Assembly (NCBI GenBank): GCA_019750335.1
Contig: JAIEOQ010000008.1
Span: 720,293-784,292 of the forward strand
DNA: 64,000 bases
Source: Candidatus Obscuribacterales bacterium
Lineage (GTDB): Bacteria > Cyanobacteriota > Vampirovibrionia > Obscuribacterales > Obscuribacteraceae
Direction of reading: 5' to 3'
Shown here: piece after piece, positions 8,565 to 16,538 of the stretch
How the letters are laid out: every line of letters begins with the position of its first letter
Numbering within the stretch: position 1 is the stretch's first letter
The notes under the pieces: generated by a model
The model's input: the letters and a program-made list of their open reading frames with translations, nothing else
What the model was told of the DNA's origin: nothing
Databases searched by the model: none
Position numbers and translations under genes: made by a program

Positions 8565-9221
8565 ATGCTTCGTCTTTTCACTGTTCTCCTGATAGTTATG
8601 ACTGTTATTGGCTGCTCCAGCTCTGGTAGCAATTCCAGCAGTAGCAACAGTGCGAGCAGCCTGAGGCAAGCTCCTCAAGCCACTGCTGAAACCGACAAAA
8701 TTGCTCAAGACTGCTTGCCGGCTGTAGCTAAGTTCAAGCAATTGGACTTGAACAAGTTGACACTGAAGAAGCCTCTGGTCAATTATTTTGTCGGTCTTGA
8801 CGCTGTTCGCGCCTGGACTCCGGGCACAGATATCATCCCGCTTCTTGATCCGCTGCCGGAGCTAAGATATCCGGTAAGCAACGGCACAGTTATTTGCGCA
8901 TATGTCAAAATCAGTTTTTACAATGAGCGCTGGCAATGGTCTGAAACCGGCTCAACCATGGGCGTGCTTTATACCAATCTGCGTACTAAGCTTACAGTCC
9001 AAACCGGCTTGCCCGAAGAAGATTTTTTCATTGTCAGTGTTCCCGGTCTGAACAAATATTACCTCGGTTTTCGTCAGAAAGGCGAGCTTTATCTAGCCTC
9101 GGTGCTTGAAGATCGTACTCTCGGTTTTGCCGTCGATGTACCGCTTCCGGCTCAACAAGTGTTTGAAAAAGTGCGCCAAGAAGTCCAACGTTTCGACAAC
9201 CACCCCATCCCCAATCACTAA
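8565..9221 (+). CDS. lipoprotein, paralogue of preceding gene
   Basis: A 218-residue lipoprotein with lipobox VIGC followed by a Ser/Gly/Asn-rich tether (SSSGSNSSSSNSASS) that would hold the domain away from the membrane. The start at 8565 is preferred to 8553 because GGAG at 8555-8558 is correctly spaced only for 8565. The globular part shares the R-Q-K-G-x-L-x-L-A and P-L-P-A-x-x-V-F-E motifs with the gene at 7862. It ends 9 bp before a small membrane protein gene, likely in one operon. No known domain recognised. Confidence 0.7.
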   Translation: MLRLFTVLLIVMTVIGCSSSGSNSSSSNSASSLRQAPQATAETDKIAQDCLPAVAKFKQLDLNKLTLKKPLVNYFVGLDAVRAWTPGTDIIPLLDPLPELRYPVSNGTVICAYVKISFYNERWQWSETGSTMGVLYTNLRTKLTVQTGLPEEDFFIVSVPGLNKYYLGFRQKGELYLASVLEDRTLGFAVDVPLPAQQVFEKVRQEVQRFDNHPIPNH

Positions 9222-9230
9222 GTCACTCAC

Positions 9231-9599
9231 ATGAATACCTGGAAAATCAACCTTGTCGGTTTTTTCGCCACCGCTTTGACCGTCGCCCTGATCCTCATCG
9301 GTCTCAACTTCAGCTCCATTCAAGAAGCTGAGCTCTCGCAGCCCTGGTACATCATCGGCGCTTTTGTTCTCGGCGCCGCCATCGCCGCCCCAAGCGTGAT
9401 TTTCACCATGCTCACCGGCAACAAGGCAAGCAATTATTTCTTGATGCCGTTCGGGGCAGCGGTTGCCGCCCTTGCTCTGCCTCTGCTCTTTCCCTACGCC
9501 CAGCATACGGCCGCCAGCGTTGCCTCCTGCGTTCTTCTCGGCGTTTCTAGCGGCTTGGTCGGCTCCGTCGCTGCGCGCGCAGTGGAAAATCGCAGCTAA
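9231..9599 (+). CDS. small four-helix membrane protein
   Basis: The 122-residue product is almost entirely hydrophobic, with four predicted membrane helices (about residues 5-25, 40-62, 70-90 and 95-115) and little loop sequence. It resembles small DoxX/SMR-sized proteins in topology only; no signature residues were recognised. It starts 9 bp after the lipoprotein stop with only a weak ribosome site, consistent with coupled translation. It is the last gene before the hairpin at 9632-9661. Function unknown. Confidence 0.55.
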   Translation: MNTWKINLVGFFATALTVALILIGLNFSSIQEAELSQPWYIIGAFVLGAAIAAPSVIFTMLTGNKASNYFLMPFGAAVAALALPLLFPYAQHTAASVASCVLLGVSSGLVGSVAARAVENRS

Positions 9600-9631
9600 C
9601 AGCGATTTTTCTTAGTCAGTTTCATCTCTTA

Positions 9632-9661
9632 GCCGGCATGAGCGGCAGTGCTCATGCCGGC
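9632..9661 (+). terminator. perfect 12-bp hairpin closing the 2.6-9.6 kb run
   Basis: GCCGGCATGAGC/GCTCATGCCGGC with a 6-base loop, 32 bases after the stop. It lacks a T-tract, so factor-dependent termination or RNA stabilisation is as likely as intrinsic termination. Confidence 0.5.
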
Positions 9662-9678
9662 AGAAACAATGTATAAAC

Positions 9679-10743
9679 ATGGAAAAGAAACGATACACCG
9701 ACTTGAAGGCTTTGACCGGCCGAACTCGGGGAGACCTAAGAAAGCTCCTGGAAGCTTGCTATCCCGAGGTGAAAGCACTCGAAGATTTTGCCGAAAAACT
9801 CGGTGATAACTGCAGCAAAAGCATTAACTGGGGTCAAGCTTTAACTTACGCCTCAAGCGATCTGATCACTTATTGCATGAGCCGCGGCGGGATCGGCAAC
9901 TTGCTTGAAGAGCTGGAAACGGCTCATCCTGAAAACAGCAAAGTCAAAGAATTGATCGAGCAATTGACCGCTAGCGGTTATTTGCAAGACACACAAAAAC
10001 CGCCACGCCAAACGACCAATCCGTACAACACAAACTGGCTTCATCGCTATCCGACAGACAATAAGTCTGTCGTCGGCGAGCCGCTGACAATGTTGCTCGG
10101 TGAGCTGGATACCTGTTTCAGCGACATAAACGCAATCGAAGCTTTCGTGCTGGATAACTTTCCCGACGACTACGGCAAGCAGTTGGCTCACGGCATCGAT
10201 CGTGGCCAGCCGAAGCGCACCGTCCTGGAAGTACTTGTTGCCGGGTTTGCCCGTGTACGCCGGCTAACGGCATTCGTTCACGCCGTGCAAGACTTTTACA
10301 ACAAGGGCGGACAACAGCCGCTTTTGTTGTACCTCGCAACGGCACTCGTGTCCCTACCCAAGGCTGCTCCTGCGCCTGCCGCAACGCCCCCGGCAGTCAA
10401 GCCGGCGGTCAGTCAGCCTCAAACACAGGCTCTACGGGTGAAAAGCGAACAAATCGATTTGAGCGTTCAGCTGCAAACCGAACTGCGCGATCTGCTCGTC
10501 AAAGCTTTCGGCCATGAGGACTTCAGCTCCCTGACCCTCTATGATCTCGGGCAACATCTGGATCATATCGTCGGTCCCGGTAGTCTGAATAAGCGTGGCA
10601 GCGAGCTTATTGCCTGGTGTTTGGAAAACGTCAAACTTGCCGAGCTGCTTAACGGCATGGTTAAAAGACGACCAGCGCGCAGCGATATTCCGGCCTTCGT
10701 GCGGAAGCTTGCCGCCGAGGGCGTGCTGAAGTTGGAAGCATAA
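9679..10743 (+). CDS. tandem effector-associated-domain (EAD-like) adaptor
   Basis: The 354-residue protein seems to consist only of three all-helical modules resembling effector-associated domains, the death-domain-like adaptors of bacterial conflict systems. Module 1 spans about 15-96 (DLRKLLEACYPEVKALEDF ... LLEELETAHPENSKVKEL), module 2 about 132-222 (more divergent), and module 3 about 262-347 (ELRDLLVKAFGHEDF ... LIAWCLENVKLAELL ... RP). Each shows the EAD1 rhythm: L-x-x-L-L-x-x-x-F, an L-x-x-x-L-G turn, a W/Y-C helix, then an L-L-x-x-x-x-x-x-x-P end. A Pro/Ala linker (226-250) separates modules 2 and 3. No protease, TIR or NTPase effector is fused or adjacent, so its partners would be encoded elsewhere. 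Domain identity is from pattern recognition. Confidence 0.62.
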   Translation: MEKKRYTDLKALTGRTRGDLRKLLEACYPEVKALEDFAEKLGDNCSKSINWGQALTYASSDLITYCMSRGGIGNLLEELETAHPENSKVKELIEQLTASGYLQDTQKPPRQTTNPYNTNWLHRYPTDNKSVVGEPLTMLLGELDTCFSDINAIEAFVLDNFPDDYGKQLAHGIDRGQPKRTVLEVLVAGFARVRRLTAFVHAVQDFYNKGGQQPLLLYLATALVSLPKAAPAPAATPPAVKPAVSQPQTQALRVKSEQIDLSVQLQTELRDLLVKAFGHEDFSSLTLYDLGQHLDHIVGPGSLNKRGSELIAWCLENVKLAELLNGMVKRRPARSDIPAFVRKLAAEGVLKLEA

Positions 10744-10771
10744 CGTAAGCGCTGTTTTTAGCTGAATGATC

Positions 10772-10818
10772 AAATGGCTCTCCGGCTAGTACAGAAATAG
10801 CCGGAGAGCCATTTTTTT
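10772..10818 (+). terminator. intrinsic terminator after EAD gene
   Basis: A 17-bp perfect stem (10772-10788 with 10798-10814), a 9-base loop and a T-run at 10812-10818. A classical rho-independent terminator, and the A-run side makes some bidirectional activity possible. Confidence 0.88.
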
Positions 10819-10860
10819 GTTTTGCAGATTAATACTAAAGCATATAATATAATCCTTGTA

Positions 10861-10895
10861 AGAAAGAAGCGCTGGATTTTCCAGCGCTTCTTTCT
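10861..10895 (-). terminator. 16-bp hairpin ending the minus-strand cluster
   Basis: AGAAAGAAGCGCTGGA pairs with its complement across a 3-base loop, just past the stop of the small minus-strand gene. A pyrimidine-rich tail but no clean U-run on the minus strand. Confidence 0.55.
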
Positions 10896-10902
10896 CCAAA
10901 AA

Positions 10903-11055
10903 CTAACGGCCTCGAGTCCGACGCCAATTAGGATCGGCGAGCCGGCGACGAGCGCACTCTTCCATACGATCGATTCGTTTGTTCTTTTCGTAACTCTGAA
11001 GAGCGGCAATGGACAACAAACCAACGAGCGGCAAGGCAAGAATGAAATAAATCAT
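10903..11055 (-). CDS. small single-helix membrane protein, 50 aa
   Basis: Short gene. It begins MIYFILALPLVGLLSIAALQ, one membrane helix, followed by a strongly basic tail with many Arg and Lys residues (about 25-50). The hydrophobic-then-basic organisation indicates an inner-membrane protein with the tail in the cytoplasm. It is the last gene of the minus-strand cluster that starts at 13889, 69 bp after the gene at 11125, and is immediately followed by the hairpin at 10861-10895, which supports it being a real gene end. Ribosome site is weak (GGGG). No family assigned. Confidence 0.55.
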   Translation of the reverse strand: MIYFILALPLVGLLSIAALQSYEKNKRIDRMEECARRRLADPNWRRTRGR

Positions 11056-11124
11056 CACAAGACCCCGTAGAAGCCTGAGGAATGATTTTTACGGTCGTAG
11101 TAAGTAAGAGTTCAGAGCTTACCT

Positions 11125-11712
11125 CTAGAACGAACAGGCTCGCGGCAAAGAAAAGCTATCAGCATGATATTGAAATTCAGCATCATGGGGAACGACGCTG
11201 TCGAACATCCCCGGCGACTGGTTGGAATAAAGTTGAGCGCGCATATGTCCTTGCCAATCACCGGTACCAGCAGTAACAAGAAGCGGAGTCCAACGATCTG
11301 CTCCCGGACGGCGGAACATGTACATTCCTGGACCAACGCTGGTGCGCGCGACAATCTCCATCTCGACGATAATCAGATGGATACCGCCTGGCAGGGTGCA
11401 ATCAGCTCGCCGGTAGTTACCCATCGGCCGACTAGATTCATCAAACAGCTCCGGTTCACGCATTCGTCCGATCGCTCGTCCGTTGACGTTCAAGCCGTAA
11501 GCCGGAAAATGTCCGCGCCAAGTAACAACGAAAACTTGTTTGCCAGCAGCCAGCCAGTCACGAGCTTTTTCTTTCAACCCGGACAAACAAAGAACATCAT
11601 TCGCTGCCAAAGATGAAAGGTCGGAAAGCGGTCTTCCCCGACGATCCACATCGTAAGCAAACAACTCCCCATTCACCAAATTCAGCGCGCGACTCTGTAA
11701 GTTCTCGATCAT
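11125..11712 (-). CDS. hypothetical protein, 195 aa
   Basis: Unrecognised cytoplasmic protein with mixed alpha/beta sequence, no signal peptide or membrane helix. Its central part has paired strands (QVFVVTWRGHFPAYGLNV, GGIHLIIVEMEIV). The start codon overlaps the stop codon of the upstream gene by one base (TGATG on the minus strand), so translation of the two is coupled and they probably act together. The partner at 11712-12317 carries a Cys/His cluster. Function unknown. Confidence 0.6.
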   Translation of the reverse strand: MIENLQSRALNLVNGELFAYDVDRRGRPLSDLSSLAANDVLCLSGLKEKARDWLAAGKQVFVVTWRGHFPAYGLNVNGRAIGRMREPELFDESSRPMGNYRRADCTLPGGIHLIIVEMEIVARTSVGPGMYMFRRPGADRWTPLLVTAGTGDWQGHMRAQLYSNQSPGMFDSVVPHDAEFQYHADSFSLPRACSF

Positions 11713-12317
11713 CAGGCTTTCTCCCGAGCCTCAGCGGCCAGTTCATCAACCGACGTATGAAGCAAAGCGAACACTTCTCTCTTTTGTTCTTCGCTTAGAC
11801 CGGTCCACCAAAGCGCTTTGCCTTGCAAATACGCTTCATTCAGCGGCGCGCCTTGTAGCACTTGTTCTACCGCTTTGCGAATTATCGCCGGCGTTCCGGC
11901 AATAACATAGTCGTATTGCGCCTGGGTCATGCCGGTCCACCAGTGTTTCTGCTCATCGTAAACAAAGCCCTCAGGCAAAGGCTTTTCTTGAAGCGCCAAA
12001 GCTGTGGCTTCACGAATGTCTTCGGCACTGGCTAAGGCCGAGAAGCGGAAAGAACGCCCATCTTCAAGAGCAACATAACCTCTGCCTGGTCTGCCGTCCG
12101 GCCAGGATGCCAAACCATGACCGCAGCAAGCGTTCTTTGTGCCAGGCAAATTAACAATGCAAGGATCATGTTGACCGGGAGCGCAAGGTAAGCTGCACTT
12201 AAAACACGGGCGCAAAGTCTCTTTAGTGACCGGGGTTCGATCATCAAGATAAACTTCACTACCGTCGTCACCGTTCTCCACCAGATGACCATAACGTTCA
12301 TCAATTTTCCACACCAT
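11712..12317 (-). CDS. Cys/His-motif protein with repeated WWTG segments
   Basis: A 201-residue soluble protein in two parts. Residues 38-67 hold eight Cys/His residues (Cys38, 41, 45, His50, Cys53, 64, 65, His67) in the context HDPCIVNLPGTKNACCGHG, a motif I recall from many uncharacterised bacterial and phage proteins and which should bind zinc or another metal. Two C-terminal copies of a W-W-T-G-x-x-x-x-Q element follow (near residues 126 and 170), each leading a helix. It is translationally coupled to the next gene on the minus strand. The metal site is inferred from spacing; no enzymatic residues are recognised. Confidence 0.62.
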   Translation of the reverse strand: MVWKIDERYGHLVENGDDGSEVYLDDRTPVTKETLRPCFKCSLPCAPGQHDPCIVNLPGTKNACCGHGLASWPDGRPGRGYVALEDGRSFRFSALASAEDIREATALALQEKPLPEGFVYDEQKHWWTGMTQAQYDYVIAGTPAIIRKAVEQVLQGAPLNEAYLQGKALWWTGLSEEQKREVFALLHTSVDELAAEAREKA

Positions 12318-12381
12318 TGATCTCTCCAGGCAAAAAGTCGCTTACCAACAGCAATGCCGATTGGCGTTCACTCCTAGACGA

Positions 12382-12453
12382 CTAACGAAACCGGTTCAAA
12401 CGCGGCGAGCAAAACAAACCCAAGAGCAAGAAAAACAAAAGTGCTTGCCACAT
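12382..12453 (-). CDS. possible 23-aa hydrophobic peptide
   Basis: On the minus strand a GGGGG-rich ribosome site precedes an ATG that opens a 24-codon frame. The peptide is MWQALLFFLLLGLF followed by a short basic end (CSPRLNRFR). It fills part of the 199-bp gap between the genes at 12317 and 12517. The hydrophobic core and basic tail fit a membrane micropeptide, but a frame this short can occur by chance. Confidence 0.35.
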   Translation of the reverse strand: MWQALLFFLLLGLFCSPRLNRFR

Positions 12454-12516
12454 GGCATTACCCCCAAGAGGGAGACACGCTGCCGACTGGTCGTAAGAAA
12501 AATGCGAACTGCGCTG

Positions 12517-12828
12517 TTATGCCGGGCGACCGCCTACAGACTGAGTTCTGACACCCTTAAAATTTGCCGGTACTTTGGAAAGCACACGACGAATTTCACC
12601 CATACCTTGCAACGACACCAAGTAAACAAGCGTGTCTCCGGCAAACCAGGCATCTTCGATACCGGAGCCGGCAACACAAAAAGTTCGCTTGAATTCAGCC
12701 AAAAGTGCCGCCTGCGTAGCACAAGCCGGAGGAGCAACATGGTTGTGTGCATGGCGGCGGCGCCAAACGATCACAACAGTAACGACGAGGAACAAGCAAA
12801 CACAAACCAGTTCAAAGACCGTGGTCAT
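12517..12828 (-). CDS. small anchored membrane protein, 103 aa
   Basis: One N-terminal membrane helix (ELVCVCLFLVVTVVIVW, about residues 6-22) then an Arg/His-rich stop-transfer segment and a soluble domain of about 75 residues. The start overlaps the stop of the upstream exported protein by four bases (ATGA), so the two are co-translated. The soluble part contains VAGSGIEDAWFAGDTLVYLV, which looks like a beta-hairpin. No family recognised. It may anchor or assist its upstream neighbour, but that is inference from overlap only. Confidence 0.55.
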   Translation of the reverse strand: MTTVFELVCVCLFLVVTVVIVWRRRHAHNHVAPPACATQAALLAEFKRTFCVAGSGIEDAWFAGDTLVYLVSLQGMGEIRRVLSKVPANFKGVRTQSVGGRPA

Positions 12829-13889
12829 TTGCTTTTGCTCTCTTTCTGTTCAGGTTCAGCAGGAGACGGAGGAGTTTCAGGCTGCGGTGGCGGTTCAGGT
12901 TGAGCGGGCGGGGGAGGCGGCGGCAAGGGCGGAGCCAACTTAGGAGCGTTCAAATCGTCTTCTCGATTCAACTCTTTGAGCAGAGCTTGATCCACAGGCT
13001 TTTCCAGCTTGTCGCCGCTTTCAACCTTTTCGCTTGTCCAGCCTGCAATACCGGAAACAAGATGTTCAACCTTTTCCACCGTCACCCCGTCCTTTTGCAA
13101 AGTGACGATTTGCTTCTTAGTGCCGTCATAAACGGTCACTTCAGCTAAGCGAAAATATTCGCCATCAGCATTCCAGCGCTGGCCATACTGCAAAGTCCCG
13201 TCCTTTTTGCTGTAGACCGAAACAATCATGCGATCGGCATACATATCCCTCGTGAGATAGCGTCCGTCCTTTTGCTGGTATTCGTAGCGCTCTGCCGGGT
13301 CTTTGCCCGGTTCAACCGTTCTCACGGACCAAACGGTTTTACCGTCGGCACGATAAGCGGTTTCGCTACGTCGCTTGTCCGGATAATTAACGATACTTTG
13401 GGTAAGCTTGCCGGTTTTAGCCACATAACGCTTGGTCAACAAACTGCCGTCAGTCTGCAACGTGCTTTCTTCCCTGAGGCGGCCGTTATCTTCGAAATAT
13501 TTTTCAACGGTGGTTTTGCCTTCGGCATTGATCTCGAAAAAATGAATCACCTTGCCGTTTAAGGCATACTCCTGGTAAAGCTTGCTGCCATCGGCACGCA
13601 AAACAAAATCGCGATTCAACTTGCCGTCGGCTTGGAAAAGCGCCTCGTTGACCAAAATACCGGCAACGTCAAACTGTTGCCGCTTCAGACAAACACCGGA
13701 TTTGAGATCAAAATGCTGAATTTTTTTGCCCCAACCCGGAAAGAAGATCTCTTCGACTTTGCAGCCGGCTTCTTCTTTCTGAAAAACCAAAGGCAACACA
13801 ACATTCGTCGGCAAACCGGTTTGAGCAAAAGCAGCCGAAACCAGCACCAAACAAAGCAAGCCGGCTTGCAAAAAAGTTTTTGCTTTCAT
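12825..13889 (-). CDS. exported MORN-like repeat protein with Pro-rich tail
   Basis: A 354-residue secreted or periplasmic protein. The signal peptide is MKAKTFLQAGLLCLVLVSAAFA-Q. The body is built of repeated strand-turn-strand units of the type L/Y-x-x-D-G-K/S-L/x-x-x-x-Y, resembling MORN-variant (YwqK-antitoxin-like) repeats, and is related in style to the families at 31-35 kb and 57-60 kb. The C-terminus is a long Pro/Glu/Gln tract (LPPPPPPAQPEPPPQPETPP) ending in a charged tail. The ATG at 13889 follows GGGAG; the ORF from 13940 is not used. It heads the minus-strand cluster. Function unknown. Confidence 0.65.
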   Translation of the reverse strand: MKAKTFLQAGLLCLVLVSAAFAQTGLPTNVVLPLVFQKEEAGCKVEEIFFPGWGKKIQHFDLKSGVCLKRQQFDVAGILVNEALFQADGKLNRDFVLRADGSKLYQEYALNGKVIHFFEINAEGKTTVEKYFEDNGRLREESTLQTDGSLLTKRYVAKTGKLTQSIVNYPDKRRSETAYRADGKTVWSVRTVEPGKDPAERYEYQQKDGRYLTRDMYADRMIVSVYSKKDGTLQYGQRWNADGEYFRLAEVTVYDGTKKQIVTLQKDGVTVEKVEHLVSGIAGWTSEKVESGDKLEKPVDQALLKELNREDDLNAPKLAPPLPPPPPPAQPEPPPQPETPPSPAEPEQKESKSK

Positions 13890-14074
13890 CGGGATCTCCC
13901 AAAAGAGCATTAGGCGGCAACGACCAAAGAGCTGTTGCACTTGAATGTTTTAGAAATAAAAGCTGTTCTTGAAGTTGAGATCTAAGGTCTTTAGAGAATC
14001 TATTGTGAATCTGATGACAAGAAAGACTAACTTTTATCGACTACGCTTTACAAGCAATCTAAGCCAAACTCCCA

Positions 14075-14090
14075 TTAGCAACTGCTAAAA
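14075..14090. promoter_or_regulatory. palindrome TTAGCA-AC-TGCTAAAA
   Basis: Perfect 6-bp half-sites two bases apart, located in the 260-bp gap upstream of the minus-strand gene at 13889. The same half-site palindrome with a 3-base spacer occurs at 15373-15391, so a shared regulator is possible. Confidence 0.4.
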
Positions 14091-14149
14091 AAGAGAGTTA
14101 TTCACAAACAACCAGCAACCTCTTGGCTAGCACGGGCGCGCAAGCAGCT

Positions 14150-15334
14150 TTATGGACCAGCCTCAACAGTTGCGTTAGAGTCAGCCAGGTTGCGGTTTAC
14201 GTCAAAAACACCAGGGCTTTTGTTATCAAGAGCGTAATCAACGAACAGCTTGCCGAGCGCCAGGCTGTAACCCATGCCGTGACTGTTGCAACCCACGGCA
14301 AAATAAACCTCAGGCTGATCGGCTACTTTTCCGACAAGAGGTAAGCCGTCTTCAGTAAACGCCATTATGCCCGACCAGCGGTAATCCACTGAACGTCCGG
14401 CAATTTCCGGGAATCGATCTTTAAGATAACCATTGAGCGAGTTTTGCACATCGCTGGTAATCGTGTCCTCGTAACCGACTTCCTGGTCACGAAAAGCTTC
14501 ACGGCTACCGCCCAGAAGAAAGCGTCCATCAGCCAGTTGGCGAAAATATTCATAACCGTAATTGGCATAACATAGTTTATCGATCAATCTTTCTTTTACC
14601 GGCTTTGTCACCATTACTTGGCCGCGCACCGCTTTGATATGTTTAGCGAAGCGCGGCATTAAAAGCGGCAAATAGGCATTTGTTGCCAATAAAACTTTGC
14701 TTGCTTTAATCGTTCGTTCCGGAGTGCGCACATAATTAATACCATTGGCGGTATCAATGCGATGCACTGGTTCGCCTTGATGCAACTGCGCACCACTAGC
14801 TTCAAGCAAAGCTTTTACTAAAAGAGCCGGTTGTACTCCGCAATCAGCCGGGTTATACAAAGCCCCGTAATAACCTCTATCAATTGGATCTTGACGCAAA
14901 TATTCCACCGCAAAATTGTCTTCATGCATTAAAGTCGCTGATTCTTCCAGGTCTTGTAGCTCTTCAAGGGAGCAGGCAAGCAAGTATGAACCGCTATTCT
15001 CAAGCTGAAAACTGTTACCGGTTTCTTTCACAAACTCAAGCAAATGAGCTTGGGTTTCCTCGTTAAAACGAAATATCCAGGCAGCTGTTTCTCGACCATA
15101 AAGCTTGACGGCCTGATTGTAATAAGCGCATATGCCGCGCAAAATAAATCCGCCGTTTCGTCCGGAAGCACCCATGGATTGTCGTAAGGCTTCAACTATA
15201 GCTACTTTTAAGCCCTGACGTTTGCTCAACCAATATGCCGCCGCCGCACCGCCAATGCCGGCACCGACCACTACTACATCAACCTCTTCTTCAGTTTTGT
15301 TATGAACCGAATCAAGCCAGAGCGAAATAGTCAC
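14150..15334 (-). CDS. FAD-dependent amine/amino-acid oxidoreductase
   Basis: DAO-family flavoenzyme of 394 residues. The dinucleotide-binding motif VVVGAGIGGAAAAYWL (Gly24, Gly26, Gly29) is at the N-terminus, and the C-terminus has the family's second FAD contact, GIMAFTEDGLPLVG ... NSHGMGYSLALGKL. The best general match by eye is the gamma-glutamylputrescine oxidase/DadA-like group, which oxidises an amine or D-amino acid and passes electrons to oxygen or quinone. The start is a GTG with GAGG upstream. It is divergently transcribed from prfB across an 81-bp region containing a strong palindrome. Substrate not determined. Confidence 0.82.
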   Translation of the reverse strand: MTISLWLDSVHNKTEEEVDVVVVGAGIGGAAAAYWLSKRQGLKVAIVEALRQSMGASGRNGGFILRGICAYYNQAVKLYGRETAAWIFRFNEETQAHLLEFVKETGNSFQLENSGSYLLACSLEELQDLEESATLMHEDNFAVEYLRQDPIDRGYYGALYNPADCGVQPALLVKALLEASGAQLHQGEPVHRIDTANGINYVRTPERTIKASKVLLATNAYLPLLMPRFAKHIKAVRGQVMVTKPVKERLIDKLCYANYGYEYFRQLADGRFLLGGSREAFRDQEVGYEDTITSDVQNSLNGYLKDRFPEIAGRSVDYRWSGIMAFTEDGLPLVGKVADQPEVYFAVGCNSHGMGYSLALGKLFVDYALDNKSPGVFDVNRNLADSNATVEAGP

Positions 15335-15372
15335 AGTTGCAAAGCACCTCGTTGCTAAAGCCGCATTATATC

Positions 15373-15391
15373 TTTTAGCACACTGCTAAAA
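15373..15391. promoter_or_regulatory. palindromic site between divergent genes
   Basis: TTTTAGCA-CAC-TGCTAAAA, a perfect 8-bp inverted repeat, sits in the promoter gap shared by the oxidoreductase (minus) and prfB (plus). A third half-site TGCTAAA lies at 15353-15359. Candidate operator; it could also form a hairpin in the prfB leader. Confidence 0.45.
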
Positions 15392-15415
15392 TGAAGTCGT
15401 TTGCGGAGAAACATG

Positions 15416-16538
15416 ATGGAACTTTCTGAACTAAGAAAAGAAGTGGAAAGCGCCAAGGAACGCCTGACGAAAGTCAGGGACTATCTTTGACCCAGATCGA
15501 TTGCAATCTGAGCTGGATGACCTTGAGCAAGAGACTTTAAAACCCGATTTCTGGCAAGATCAAAAATCGGCACAAACAGCCACTCAGCGTATGAGCAGGC
15601 TGAAAGGACAGATTGAACAGTTCCAGCGCTGGAATAACAACGCTTCGGATCTTGCTGTTCTGATTGAAGTCGGTCTTGAAGAAAAAGACGATTCAATTGC
15701 TAACGAAGTGGAAAGCGGGCTGAAACAGCTTATCGCTGAACTGGACAAATTTGAATTTCAAATGCTCTTAAGCGGTGAGTATGACGATTCAGCCGCCATA
15801 GTCAGCATCAACTCCGGCGCCGGCGGCACCGATGCTCAGGATTGGACTGAGATGCTTTTGCGCATGTATTTGCGTTGGTGCCAGCGGCGCGGATTCGCCG
15901 TTGAAATACTTGAACAATCAGCCGGCGAAGAAGCCGGATTGAAAAGCGTCACTTTCAAAGTTGATGGCCCTTTTGCTTACGGTTATTTGGTATGCGAAAA
16001 AGGCGTACACCGCTTAGTACGTAAATCACCTTTCAAATCAGGCAACGATTCTCGTCAAACAAGCTTTGCCGCTCTTGACGTCACACCACTAATGAAAGAC
16101 ATCGACGTGTTGATTGAAATAAATGACGATGATATCGAAGTAGACACCATGCGTTCGGGTGGTGCTGGCGGACAGAACGTGAACAAGGTTGAAACAGCTG
16201 TGCGAATCGTTCACAAGCCAAGCGGAATCATGGTCAAATGCCAACAAGAGCGGAGCCAACTACAAAACAAAGCATTAGCCATGGAGCTCTTACGCTCAAA
16301 ACTTTTGGCGATCAAACAAAGTGAGCGCGAAGCTGAGCTTGCCAAACTTAAAGGCGAAAACGTTTCCGCCTCTTTCGGCAACGCTATTCGCTCTTATGTT
16401 CTTGACGACCGCATGGTCAAAGATGTCAGGACCAAGCTGGAGACTCCGGCTGTAGAAGCGGTCCTGGATGGAGATTTGGATCCATTTATAGAAGAGTATT
16501 TGCGCTACAAAAGTCGTCAACGCAGCACCAGCGCTTAG
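15416..16538 (+). CDS. prfB: peptide chain release factor 2, with programmed +1 frameshift
   Basis: Recognises UGA and UAA stop codons and triggers peptide release in the ribosome. The class II SPF anticodon-like tripeptide (RKSPFKSGN) and the catalytic GGQ ([12 protein letters not shown]) are present. Translation starts at 15416 (GGAG seven bases upstream; ATG 15413 is also possible). After 24 codons the frame reaches CTT TGA C at 15485-15491, preceded by an AGGG Shine-Dalgarno-like stimulator at 15476-15479. This is the classic autoregulatory site where ribosomes slip +1 on CUU when RF2 is scarce. Reading then continues from GAC at 15489 to the stop at 16538, giving about 373 residues. The feature spans both frames, and the in-frame TGA at 15488-15490 is not an inactivating mutation. 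Confidence 0.96.
15476..15491 (+). promoter_or_regulatory. RF2 frameshift site
   Basis: AGGGAC-TAT-CTT-TGA-C: internal Shine-Dalgarno, slippery CTT and in-frame TGA followed by C, in the canonical order and spacing of bacterial prfB genes. Confidence 0.95.

Noticed and set aside
14075-15391. KorB-type operator of broad-host-range plasmids
   Set aside because: The TTTAGC/GCTAAA half-sites look alike, but spacing and centre differ and no plasmid replication or partition genes are nearby.
15488-15490. Nonsense mutation making prfB a pseudogene
   Set aside because: The TGA sits in the canonical RF2 frameshift context; it is regulatory.
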